DNA of 64,000 nt from Burkholderia cepacia (GTDB taxonomy: Bacteria > Pseudomonadota > Gammaproteobacteria > Burkholderiales > Burkholderiaceae). Both the position numbers and the translations under genes were made by a program. The stretch's first letter is position 1, and the number at the start of each line of letters is the position of its first letter. Location: the NCBI RefSeq assembly GCF_029962485.1, contig NZ_CP073638.1, forward strand, positions 2,356,001 through 2,420,000. The letters are read 5' to 3'. The notes under the pieces were generated by a model. That model searched no databases and was not told the DNA's origin. It saw only the letters and a program-made list of their open reading frames with translations. Below, one piece after another: positions 1-6,657 of this stretch.

Positions 1-6
1 TTGAAA

Positions 7-241
7 GGTGAGCCGATACGGGAGCGAATTCCGCACGTGTCGTGCACAGGTGAAATTCTGTGAATCCGCGCATCCCGCGGCACGTCTGGAAGAGTCCGGA
101 ACGCTGCAATGGCGGACCGGTGAGGGTTTTCGGGAGTGGTTGGGGTGAGCGCCGTTTTGCACGCGCGCTTCACCGGCTATGGTGAGCATGTCGTTCTGGA
201 CGCACATCACCGCAGGCGCTATCCTTCCGGGAAACTTCACC
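7..241. repeat. Iteron-like GGTGAR repeat cluster upstream of repA
   Basis: GGTGAG or GGTGAA occurs in both orientations: plus strand at 7-12, 49-54, 119-124, 144-149 and 181-186, and as TTCACC at 169-174 and 236-241. A related ATCACC lies at 206-211. Several starts are 25 bp apart (119, 144, 169; 181, 206). Less than one such hexamer is expected by chance in 254 bp on two strands. The location directly before a Rep_3 initiator gene suggests binding sites for RepA at the replication origin, which probably continues left of the window. The role is inference; the repeats are seen directly. No coding region was found in 1-254 apart from this. A short inverted repeat, GCACG-TGT-CGTGC, lies at 33-45. 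Confidence 0.5.
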
Positions 242-254
242 TCCGACCCGACGT

Positions 255-1622
255 ATGGCCACGACGAAGCGCGCCAAGAAAACCGATGTGGATGTGGTGA
301 GTGCCAGTTCAGCTGAATTGCGCAAGGCCGTCGAGGCGATTGCCATTCAGCCGAAAAGCGGCAAGATCACGCTCCTCACTCGCAAGCTGTTCAATGTCCT
401 GCTGGCCGTCGCGCAGCAGGCCGACGACTCGGGCGACACCTATCGCGCGCTGCTGTCGGACATCGTCGCCAACTCCGCTTTCGACTCGAACGACACCGCG
501 CTGGTGAAGGAACACCTGCGCCGCATGGTGTCGGTGCAGGTCGAATGGAGCACGGGGACGTCGAGCCAGAAGCCTGGCCGCAAGTGGGGGATCTCGACGC
601 TGATCGCCGACGCGGAAATCCTCGAGGATCCGACGACCCGCCGCGTGTGGGTCGAATTCTCGTTCGCACCGAAGATCAAGAAGAAGCTGCTCGACCCGGT
701 CCAGTATGCGCGTCTGAGCCTGCAGTTCCAGAGCCAGTTGCGCAGCAGCGCCGGTCTCGCCCTGTACGAGATTTGCGTGCGCTACCTGACGAACCCGAGC
801 CACCTGACGATGCGCGAACCGTGGGAATGGTGGCGGCCGATCCTGTCGGGTACGCCCGATACGGAAGCCGGCGACGAGGCAAAGCGCGAGTACAAGTACT
901 TCAAGCGCGACTACCTGCGTCCCGCGATTGCGGAAGTCAACGCAGTCACCAACATCTTCGTCGAGCTGATCGAGCACCGCGAAGGGCGCCGGGTGGCCGA
1001 GATCCAGTTCCGCGTGACCGAACGCAAGCAGCCGATGCTCGCGCTCGACGAACACCCGAACGTGTTCGACAGCACGCTGGTCGACCGGATGGTCAAGCTT
1101 GGGATCCCGCTGAAGGAAGCGCAGACGCTCTATGCCGACAGCGAGGAGAACCGGATTCGCGCCGCACTGCAGATGACCGAACAGCGGTTGCGCAGCACGA
1201 CGCTGCCGCCGGTGCGCAGCGCGCCGGCGTTGTTCAAGGATGCGCTGAAGAAGGGCTATGCGCCGCCGGTCGAGTCGGTCGACGCGCTGCCTGCCGGCAC
1301 GCCGTCTGCGAAGGTCGCAGCGGCCCAGCCGGACGATCTGAAGGCGCGTCTGATGAGCGAGTTCGCGGCGTTCCGCCGCAAGGAAGCGAAGGTGCTGTAC
1401 GAAGAGCAGGGCGACGCTGAGCGCGAAGTGGCGCGCGAGTCGTTTGAATCGGAGGCACTGCCGACGATGGGCTCGCATCTGCGCGACGACTGGCGCAAGC
1501 GCGGCCTCGATTCCAAGCTGGCCGAGACGGCCTTTTTCGACTGGCTGGCCCAGAAGACCTGGGGCGAGCCGACCGACGGCGACCTGCTGTCGTTCACGCT
1601 GAACCAGTCGCGGGCTGCCTGA
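255..1622 (+). CDS. repA: Replication initiator protein of secondary replicon (Rep_3 family)
   Basis: The 455-residue protein resembles the RepA/Rep_3 initiators of plasmids and of Burkholderia secondary chromosomes. Such proteins bind iterons in the origin and start replication. The N-terminal two thirds look like the paired winged-helix Rep_3 fold: the segment TLLTRKLFNVLLAVAQ near residues 39-54, a central WEWWRPIL stretch, and basic ERKQ at the end of the second domain. The last 180 residues are an alanine-rich charged tail, longer than in small plasmid Rep proteins. The gene is convergent with parB, and repeats that could be its iterons lie just upstream. No convincing Shine-Dalgarno precedes the ATG; I kept this start because no better in-frame start is visible. 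The family call is confident, the link to chromosome 2 is inference. Confidence 0.85.
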   Translation: MATTKRAKKTDVDVVSASSAELRKAVEAIAIQPKSGKITLLTRKLFNVLLAVAQQADDSGDTYRALLSDIVANSAFDSNDTALVKEHLRRMVSVQVEWSTGTSSQKPGRKWGISTLIADAEILEDPTTRRVWVEFSFAPKIKKKLLDPVQYARLSLQFQSQLRSSAGLALYEICVRYLTNPSHLTMREPWEWWRPILSGTPDTEAGDEAKREYKYFKRDYLRPAIAEVNAVTNIFVELIEHREGRRVAEIQFRVTERKQPMLALDEHPNVFDSTLVDRMVKLGIPLKEAQTLYADSEENRIRAALQMTEQRLRSTTLPPVRSAPALFKDALKKGYAPPVESVDALPAGTPSAKVAAAQPDDLKARLMSEFAAFRRKEAKVLYEEQGDAEREVARESFESEALPTMGSHLRDDWRKRGLDSKLAETAFFDWLAQKTWGEPTDGDLLSFTLNQSRAA

Positions 1623-1638
1623 GGCCCGTTGACGGGCC
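1623..1638. terminator. Possible hairpin between convergent repA and parB
   Basis: A 7-bp stem (GGCCCGT/ACGGGCC) with a 2-nt loop begins directly after the repA stop codon. There is no T-tract on either strand, so an intrinsic terminator is only possible. A second GC-rich inverted segment (CGGGCCC/GGGCCCTG) follows around 1662-1689. Confidence 0.25.
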
Positions 1639-1702
1639 GCCGCCGGCCTCGCCCTAAGCCGGCGGGCCCGGCGTCCTCACCGGGCCCTGCTGGCCGTTTC
1701 CA

Positions 1703-2764
1703 TCACTCCGACAACAGCATCCGCTCGAGCTGCTCGAGGATCGCGTCGCGCTTGTCCTTCGGGAGACCGCGCAGGCGCAATTCGATGCGATCTTCGCCAT
1801 ACGACTTCAGGTCGCCCACCGATTTGCCGCCGAGCTTGATCTCGAGACGCTGCGCATAGCGCTGACGGCCCGCGACTTTCGGCGTCTCCTGCGCCGCGAC
1901 GCGGCCCTTGACGATATCCGACACCTGACGCGTGCTGAGATCGTCCGACACGATCTTGTTGATCAGCCGCAGCGTCGCCTCGGTACCGCGCGCGTTGTGA
2001 TAGCGGCCGACTTGATACGCCATGTTCGAGCCGAAGCGGTCGGGACGCACGACCATCTCCTGCATGATCGGCTCCGGCAGCTTGCCGATCGACAGCGCGA
2101 CGGCCACCGTCGACTCGTCGAGGCCGAGGTGCTCGGAGAGCTCCTTCTGGCTCTGGAAATGCTTGTCGTCGAGGAAGCGGCGCCACACGACGGCGTTGTC
2201 GAACACCGTCTGCGTATCGCGCTGGACGTTGAGATCGTAGCCGAGCTTGTAGCTCTGGATGCCGATCGGCACGTCGATCACGATCGCCTTGACCGACTCC
2301 TTGTTCGCTTCCTTCAGCGCCCGCACGCGACGACCGCCGTCGCTGACGAAATACGTGCCCGGGTTGTCGTAATCCGGAATCACGTGGATGGCCTGCTGCT
2401 GCCCCTGCTTCGCGAGGTTGACCGCGAGTTCGGCAATCGACGACTTCAGATAGAAGTGCCGCGGGTTGAACGGGCTATGCTTGATCGCCTTCAACGACAG
2501 CTCGATCACCTGGCCCGGTGCGTAGCGATTCTCGAGGCGCCACGCGCGATATTGCGGCGACTCGTCGATCGACGGATCGATCGTGAGCTCCGGAGCAGGC
2601 GGCGGCGCGATGTCTTTCTTTGCGGATTTTGTCGGCGTAGGCGTGGGCGTCTCGGACTTGACGATACCGTCGATCGCGTTGAGCCGATCAAGCGCGGTAC
2701 GCTTCTCGCTCGTCGTGATATCCGGGCGCGCTTGGAATCCTTTGGCAAATTGGGAGGGTTTCAT
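1703..2764 (-). CDS. parB: Chromosome-partitioning protein ParB
   Basis: ParB is the CTPase and DNA clamp that loads at parS and spreads, forming the segregation complex. The chosen ATG at 2764 gives 353 residues beginning MKPSQFAKGF; a longer frame upstream runs through the parS-like site at 2772 and parA and has no ParB-like sequence. The N-terminal linker is rich in proline and lysine (residues 36-60). The ParB/Srx nuclease-like fold follows, with NPRHFY near 100-105 and the phosphate-binding motif GGRRVRA at 143-149. The helix-turn-helix is around 206-228 (SQKELSEHLGLDESTVAVAL), and a C-terminal dimerisation region ends in ILEQLERM. It is separated from the parA stop by 23 bp that contain a parS-like palindrome, so parAB is an operon probably subject to self-binding. 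Confidence 0.95.
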   Translation of the reverse strand: MKPSQFAKGFQARPDITTSEKRTALDRLNAIDGIVKSETPTPTPTKSAKKDIAPPPAPELTIDPSIDESPQYRAWRLENRYAPGQVIELSLKAIKHSPFNPRHFYLKSSIAELAVNLAKQGQQQAIHVIPDYDNPGTYFVSDGGRRVRALKEANKESVKAIVIDVPIGIQSYKLGYDLNVQRDTQTVFDNAVVWRRFLDDKHFQSQKELSEHLGLDESTVAVALSIGKLPEPIMQEMVVRPDRFGSNMAYQVGRYHNARGTEATLRLINKIVSDDLSTRQVSDIVKGRVAAQETPKVAGRQRYAQRLEIKLGGKSVGDLKSYGEDRIELRLRGLPKDKRDAILEQLERMLLSE

Positions 2765-2771
2765 GTGACTC

Positions 2772-2787
2772 CTTTGTGCGCATAAAG
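2772..2787. promoter_or_regulatory. parS: parS-like site between parA and parB
   Basis: CTTTGTGCGCATAAAG matches GTTTATGCGCATAAAC at 13 of 16 positions and keeps the central TGCGCA. It sits between the parA stop and the parB start codon, overlapping the region expected to hold the parB ribosome-binding site. This suggests ParB autoregulation. Confidence 0.7.
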
Positions 2788-3450
2788 TCAGGGCAGCATG
2801 GCGACGATTTCGTCGGCACATGCACGAATTTCGGCCGCGGCCAGCTTGCCGCCGCGATCGTTCATCTGCAGCACGGTCTGACCGAGCGCCATCGCTTGCT
2901 TGTACGCTTCCCGGGTCGGGATCTGCGTTTTCAGCAACGGGAAGCCGAGCTCCTCGAGCGCACGCTTCAGCTCGCGGGTCAGCATGCGCTTCTCTTCGGT
3001 CTTGTTCAGCAGGAAGACCGCGCGGAGATCTTCGTTCATGACCTGAGCCTGCTGGATCAGCTTGACCAGCCCGACGCTCGACCAGTAATCGGCCGGCGAC
3101 GACGAAGTCGGGATCACTGCAATCGATGCGGCGAGCAGGACGACGCCTGAGACTTTCTCGGTGATCGACGGCGGGCAGTCCACGACGATGATGTCGTAGT
3201 CGTTGATGAACTTCTTGATCTCGCGATGGATCTGGCCGTCGGCTTCGGCAAGGTTGACGACCGGAAACGGGATGCCGTTTTCGCTGTCGCCGGATGCGCT
3301 CGACCAGTGAACCAGCGTGTTTTGACGGTCTGCGTCGATGACGAGGACGCGCTTCCCTTTTTCATGGAACGCGGCGCCGAGGTGCATGGCAATCGTGCTT
3401 TTGCCGACGCCACCTTTTTGTTGAGTGACTGCAATGATTTCCGCGGCCAA
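2788..3450 (-). CDS. parA: Chromosome-partitioning ATPase ParA
   Basis: A small Walker-type ParA/Soj ATPase (220 residues) that drives segregation of ParB-parS complexes by ATP-dependent, non-specific DNA binding. The deviant Walker A motif KGGVGKST is at residues 12-19 with its signature lysine, the switch I region VIDADRQ is near 38-43, and Walker B is IIVVDCPP at 87-94. There is no N-terminal helix-turn-helix extension, so it belongs to the short class (chromosomal or type Ib). The start is TTG at 3448-3450, supported by an AGGAG ribosome-binding site 7 bases upstream; no ATG is available. It is the first gene of parAB, transcribed away from the parS array. Confidence 0.95.
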   Translation of the reverse strand: MAAEIIAVTQQKGGVGKSTIAMHLGAAFHEKGKRVLVIDADRQNTLVHWSSASGDSENGIPFPVVNLAEADGQIHREIKKFINDYDIIVVDCPPSITEKVSGVVLLAASIAVIPTSSSPADYWSSVGLVKLIQQAQVMNEDLRAVFLLNKTEEKRMLTRELKRALEELGFPLLKTQIPTREAYKQAMALGQTVLQMNDRGGKLAAAEIRACADEIVAMLP

Positions 3451-3549
3451 TTTTCACTCCTGTTTTGATCGTTGGAATTCTACAGGACGATATTTGGATT
3501 TCAATGAAATTGTCGTTCAACAACTACGCATTAGCCATTCGGGCTATCG

Positions 3550-3565
3550 GTTTATGCGCATAAAC
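3550..3565. promoter_or_regulatory. parS: parS site, perfect palindrome
   Basis: GTTTATGCGCATAAAC, a perfect 16-bp palindrome, 100 bp upstream of the parA start codon. It is the first site of the array and could also lie in the parAB promoter. Confidence 0.9.
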
Positions 3566-3740
3566 GAGCCTGAGGAGATTGGTGGCTCGATTGGATCGTG
3601 TGGCGGATGCTTGGCGACGTCGATGGGCGACATCGTTGGATGTTGAATCGCGGGCAGCATCGTGAGCATGAGTGACGTCGCTCTGCGATATCCCGGATGC
3701 ACTGCCCTTTCGTTGGATGGGGCTTGTCTGAGTGCCGGTG

Positions 3741-3756
3741 GTTTGTGCGCATAAAC
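3741..3756. promoter_or_regulatory. parS: parS site, one mismatch
   Basis: GTTTGTGCGCATAAAC differs from the perfect palindrome by one base (A to G at position 5) and begins 191 bp after the previous site. Confidence 0.85.
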
Positions 3757-3905
3757 TCGGCCGAGGACGAGCGATCAACCTCGTGGAGAAATGGCCGTGC
3801 ATTGATGAGCGAGGGGTGTGATCGTCGAGCGCCGACCAAGCATGCCGCTTCGGTGCGTGTCGTTGAACCCGAATGTATCGACGTGAGGCTCGGTCCGGGA
3901 GCGAT

Positions 3906-3921
3906 GTTTATGCGCATAAAC
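3906..3921. promoter_or_regulatory. parS: parS site, perfect palindrome
   Basis: GTTTATGCGCATAAAC, identical to the site at 3550 and 165 bp beyond the site at 3741. Confidence 0.9.
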
Positions 3922-4093
3922 CGGCGACGCTCGATGGTGAGCAACGATGGGCCACATGCAGCCGTGCCTGAATCCGATGCGCGACGATGCCGTGGCGAGG
4001 CCGCATGTCGAGATAGCGGTCCCTCGGTGCCGTGGTGTATCGACATGCGATCACGCGCCAAATCGCGACGCCCCTCCCCCCGACGATCGCAGG

Positions 4094-4109
4094 CTTTATG
4101 CGCATAAAT
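4094..4109. promoter_or_regulatory. parS: parS site, outer bases changed
   Basis: CTTTATGCGCATAAAT keeps the 14-bp palindromic core TTTATGCGCATAAA. Only the two outermost bases differ from the consensus. Confidence 0.85.
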
Positions 4110-4215
4110 CAATCCACTCGCGCTATCTCCCGCACCACTCGCTCAGCACGGAGTCAGTCACGATGCGTTGGCTCGCAGAGACATAGCTCTCGTCACGCGA
4201 TAGCGCACCGCCCGA

Positions 4216-4231
4216 CTTTATGCGCATAAAC
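4216..4231. promoter_or_regulatory. parS: parS site, one outer mismatch
   Basis: CTTTATGCGCATAAAC has a single outer-base change. It is the last site of the array, 122 bp after the previous one and about 180 bp before the arsC-like gene. Confidence 0.85.
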
Positions 4232-4413
4232 ACATCCACTCTTTGACGCGTGCGCCCCGGAAAGCGCTCCCTTTCGCGACTCCCGGCCATGATGCACCGC
4301 CCCACCGACTGCCTCGGCGATACACCGAACCCACACCCGATTTCACCCCAGCCGCCCGTCAGAACCCCTCGCACAGACTGGCTACAATACAGGGCTCTAC
4401 CATCCAGGCCTGA

Positions 4414-4773
4414 ATGATGATCACGATCTACCACAACCCCCGATGCTCGAAGTCGCGCGAGACGCTTGCGTTGGTCGAATCGCTGAATACCACCGGCGCG
4501 CCGCTGAACGTCGTCGAGTACCTGAAGACGCCGCCGACGGTCGAGGAACTGGAAACGCTGCATCGGCAGCTCGCTCGCCCGGTGCGCGACATGCTGCGTG
4601 ACGGCGAGGAGCCGTACAAGACGCTGAATCTTGCCCGCGCGGATCTAACCGACGCCGAGGCCTATGCCGCGATTGCCGCGCATCCGATTCTGCTGCAGCG
4701 GCCCATCGTCGTGTATCGCGGCAAGGCGGCCATTGGCCGGCCGCCCGAATCGGTGAAAGCGTTGTTCGAATAA
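4414..4773 (+). CDS. arsC: ArsC-family arsenate reductase (glutaredoxin type)
   Basis: 119 residues, about the length of the short ArsC/Spx-like reductases. The thioredoxin-fold active-site segment HNPRCSKS at residues 7-14 places the catalytic cysteine at residue 11. A C-terminal RPIVV..GKAAIGRPPE segment matches the conserved end of the family, including the region holding the arsenate-contacting arginines. The predicted reaction is arsenate to arsenite with glutathione and glutaredoxin. No ars operon partners (ArsR, ArsB) are nearby, so a housekeeping or YffB-like role is possible. There are two adjacent ATG codons (4414 and 4417); either could start the protein. A TACAAT box 26 bp upstream could be its -10. 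Confidence 0.85.
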   Translation: MMITIYHNPRCSKSRETLALVESLNTTGAPLNVVEYLKTPPTVEELETLHRQLARPVRDMLRDGEEPYKTLNLARADLTDAEAYAAIAAHPILLQRPIVVYRGKAAIGRPPESVKALFE

Positions 4774-4897
4774 TTCTTGGCCAGCGTATTTTTCTTATTG
4801 CCTCAGCCCGACGTACGCGCCGGCATTCGACGCCGACGCGATCGCCGGGCAATCCACCGCCCGCGACGCGAACAATAGCGGCGACACGAGCCGTATC

Positions 4898-5113
4898 CTA
4901 GCGTTCGCCGGACGATGAACCGTCATCGTTCGGCTCCTGCCCCGCCGCCGCTTTCGCGGCCGTCCGCAACAGCGAAATCTGTCCGCGATAGGCTCTGCAT
5001 CCGCTGCAGGTCGGCAGATGAATGCGCACCTGCAGTCGTTCGTGCAGCGTCAGATGCCGGTCGAGCGCATCCGACAGCAGTCGCGTGATGTCAGTACATT
5101 TCCCCGGCAGCAT
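4898..5113 (-). CDS. Small zinc-finger anti-sigma factor
   Basis: A 71-residue cytoplasmic protein with the pattern HLPTCSGC (residues 32-39), the H-x3-C-x2-C zinc-binding core of ZAS-type anti-sigma factors. There is no transmembrane segment. Its start codon lies 23 bp inside the preceding ECF sigma gene, so the two are translationally coupled and the protein is probably the cognate anti-sigma. Small soluble anti-sigmas of this kind often respond to redox or metal stress; here that is inference. The C-terminus is a short acidic, serine-rich tail. Confidence 0.75.
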   Translation of the reverse strand: MLPGKCTDITRLLSDALDRHLTLHERLQVRIHLPTCSGCRAYRGQISLLRTAAKAAAGQEPNDDGSSSGER

Positions 5114-5690
5114 CTTCGGTCGTCAGTCCTTTTTCACTCAGGCAGGTTCGCAGGCGCGTGCGCGCCCGATACAGCAACACGCTGCAATGATTCGTCGTCA
5201 TCGTCAATTCGCTGCAGATCTCCGCAATCTCGACATCGAGAAATTCGCGCATCATGAACACGCGCCCGATCTGTTCCGGAAGGTGGTCGAGGCAGACCTG
5301 GAACAGCGTCCAGAACTGCTGCTGCTGCAACAGCGTCTCGGGCTTCGGCCACGGTCGCGGCTTCGCATGCGCGGCCCAGTGCCCGTTCTCCTTGAACAGT
5401 TCTCGATCGAGCACCGATTCGCCGTCGAGTTCGGCGTCGAGCGCGGACAGGTTGACTGTCCGCTGCCGCGCGCGCAGCACGTCGATCAACTTGTTGCGCA
5501 GGATGCCGAACACCCACGTCTTGTGGGCCGACAGCCCGGCGAAATCGCCCGCGTGCGACCACGCGGCGGCGAGTGCTTCCTGCACGGCGTCTTCGGCCGC
5601 GTCAGCATCGCGGAGCTGGAGTCGCGCGAAGCGCAGCAGGTCGCGCCGCAGTTGCGCGAGATAAACGGGATCGTCGTAGGCGGACGGCAT
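5091..5690 (-). CDS. ECF-type RNA polymerase sigma factor
   Basis: 199 residues from the chosen ATG at 5690; an upstream in-frame ATG at 5744 would add 18 residues that do not look like sigma sequence. Region 2 is visible as RFARLQLRDADAAEDAVQEA followed by THKTWVFGILRNKLID-like sequence (KTWVFGILRNKLID). Region 4 is the segment LPEQIGRVFMMREFLD with a helix-turn-helix ending TTNHCSVLLYRAR. Between them is a proline/tryptophan-rich linker (HAKPRPWPKPE). It overlaps its anti-sigma gene at the 3' end. No self-promoter of ECF type could be recognised upstream, so the target regulon is unknown. Confidence 0.85.
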   Translation of the reverse strand: MPSAYDDPVYLAQLRRDLLRFARLQLRDADAAEDAVQEALAAAWSHAGDFAGLSAHKTWVFGILRNKLIDVLRARQRTVNLSALDAELDGESVLDRELFKENGHWAAHAKPRPWPKPETLLQQQQFWTLFQVCLDHLPEQIGRVFMMREFLDVEIAEICSELTMTTNHCSVLLYRARTRLRTCLSEKGLTTEDAAGEMY

Positions 5691-5909
5691 GTCTGGGTTG
5701 CAGTGTTTCGAAACGATCGCACTTGCGCCACCGGGCGCGCGCATCGCGGTGCGTGCAGCTTACTGGGCGCGCCGCCAGCCTGCAACGCATGTTCCGTCAC
5801 GATTTCACGAAACCAGCCAGCGTGCTGCGCTATGCTTGCCGAACCCCGGCCTGCGCGTCGACGGCGTCGCGCGGTGGGCAATCTGTAACGTCAGAACATA
5901 ACGGTCGAG

Positions 5910-5944
5910 TTATCCACAATTTCTGTGGAAAACCTTGTGGAAAG
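5910..5944. promoter_or_regulatory. Cluster of DnaA-box-like 9-mers
   Basis: TTATCCACA, a perfect match to the DnaA box consensus, lies at 5910-5918 on the plus strand. Two inverted near-matches follow, TGTGGAAAA at 5925-5933 and TGTGGAAAG at 5936-5944. Three boxes within 35 bp, in the intergenic space before the FMN reductase gene and about 1.7 kb from the parS array, suggest either a DnaA titration/control site or DnaA regulation of the next gene. Confidence 0.5.
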
Positions 5945-6057
5945 TCGGCCGTTCGGCCCCGTGGGACGGCTCGCGGGCTGGCTTGCCTATAAACAGACCT
6001 TTATTGCCCGTTCGGAAGCAATTGATCCGATTCTTCACTCACCGGAAGGAGAATGCC

Positions 6058-6612
6058 ATGTCCTATCGTATTGCGGTCGTCGTCGGCAGCCTGCGCCGCA
6101 CATCGACGAACCGTGCGCTCGCGCACGCCGTGATTTCGCTCGCCCCCGCCGATTTTTCGTTCGAGTTCGTCGAGATCGGCGAGCTGCCGCTGTACAGCCA
6201 GGACTACGACGCGGATTTCCCGGAAGTCGCGAAGCGCTTCAAGCAGTCGATCGAAGCCGCCGACGCGCTGCTGTTCGTCACGCCCGAATACAACCGGTCG
6301 ATTCCCGGCGTGCTGAAGAATGCGCTCGACTGGGGTTCGCGCCCGTGGGGTTCCAACTCGTGGTCGGGCAAGCCGGGTGCGGTCCTCGGCACGTCGCCGG
6401 GCGCCGTGGGCACCGCGCTCGCGCAGCAGCATCTGCGCAACGTGCTCGCATACCTCGACGTGAAGACGCTCGCTCAACCCGAGATGTTCATCAAGCACGA
6501 TCCGGCACGCATCGACGATCAAGGCCAGATCGTCAGCGAGGACACCCGCAAGTTCCTGCAAGGCTTTGTCGATCGCTATGCGAGCTGGGTGCGCCTGCTG
6601 AAGTCGGCCTGA
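6058..6612 (+). CDS. NAD(P)H-dependent FMN reductase (flavodoxin-like)
   Basis: 184 residues of the NADPH-dependent FMN reductase family (ChrR/azoreductase-like), which transfer electrons from NAD(P)H through FMN to quinones, chromate or azo dyes. The phosphate-binding loop GSLRRTSTN is at residues 10-18 and the flavin-contacting TPEYNRSIP at 75-83, followed by KNALDW. The start at 6058 has a strong AGGAG site 8 bases upstream; the longer frame starting at 5935 is non-homologous leader. It stands alone between the DnaA-box cluster and the convergent histidine kinase gene. Confidence 0.9.
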   Translation: MSYRIAVVVGSLRRTSTNRALAHAVISLAPADFSFEFVEIGELPLYSQDYDADFPEVAKRFKQSIEAADALLFVTPEYNRSIPGVLKNALDWGSRPWGSNSWSGKPGAVLGTSPGAVGTALAQQHLRNVLAYLDVKTLAQPEMFIKHDPARIDDQGQIVSEDTRKFLQGFVDRYASWVRLLKSA

Positions 6613-6657
6613 GCGTCACACCCGTTCAGCCGTCGGCGCCGGCCCGCACGCAGCGGG

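Larger units (their letters stand above)
3451..4413. other. Centromere-like non-coding region carrying the parS array
   Basis: This 963-bp stretch between parA and the ArsC-like gene has no credible coding region. Open frames here are short and overlapping, read through the parS palindromes (giving MRIN or YAHK in every frame) and have no recognisable domain. It contains five of the six parS-like sites, at intervals of 191, 165, 188 and 122 bp. A possible -10 element, TACAAT at 4383-4388, may serve the following gene. Confidence 0.8.

Noticed and set aside
3552-4229. Overlapping open frames of 60-186 codons in the parS region
   Set aside because: They read through the parS palindromes in every frame, lack ribosome-binding sites and domains, and occur on both strands at once; the region fits a non-coding centromere better.
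5690-5744. Longer N-terminus for the ECF sigma factor
   Set aside because: The 18 extra residues do not resemble sigma region 1 or 2, and the shorter start fits the family length.
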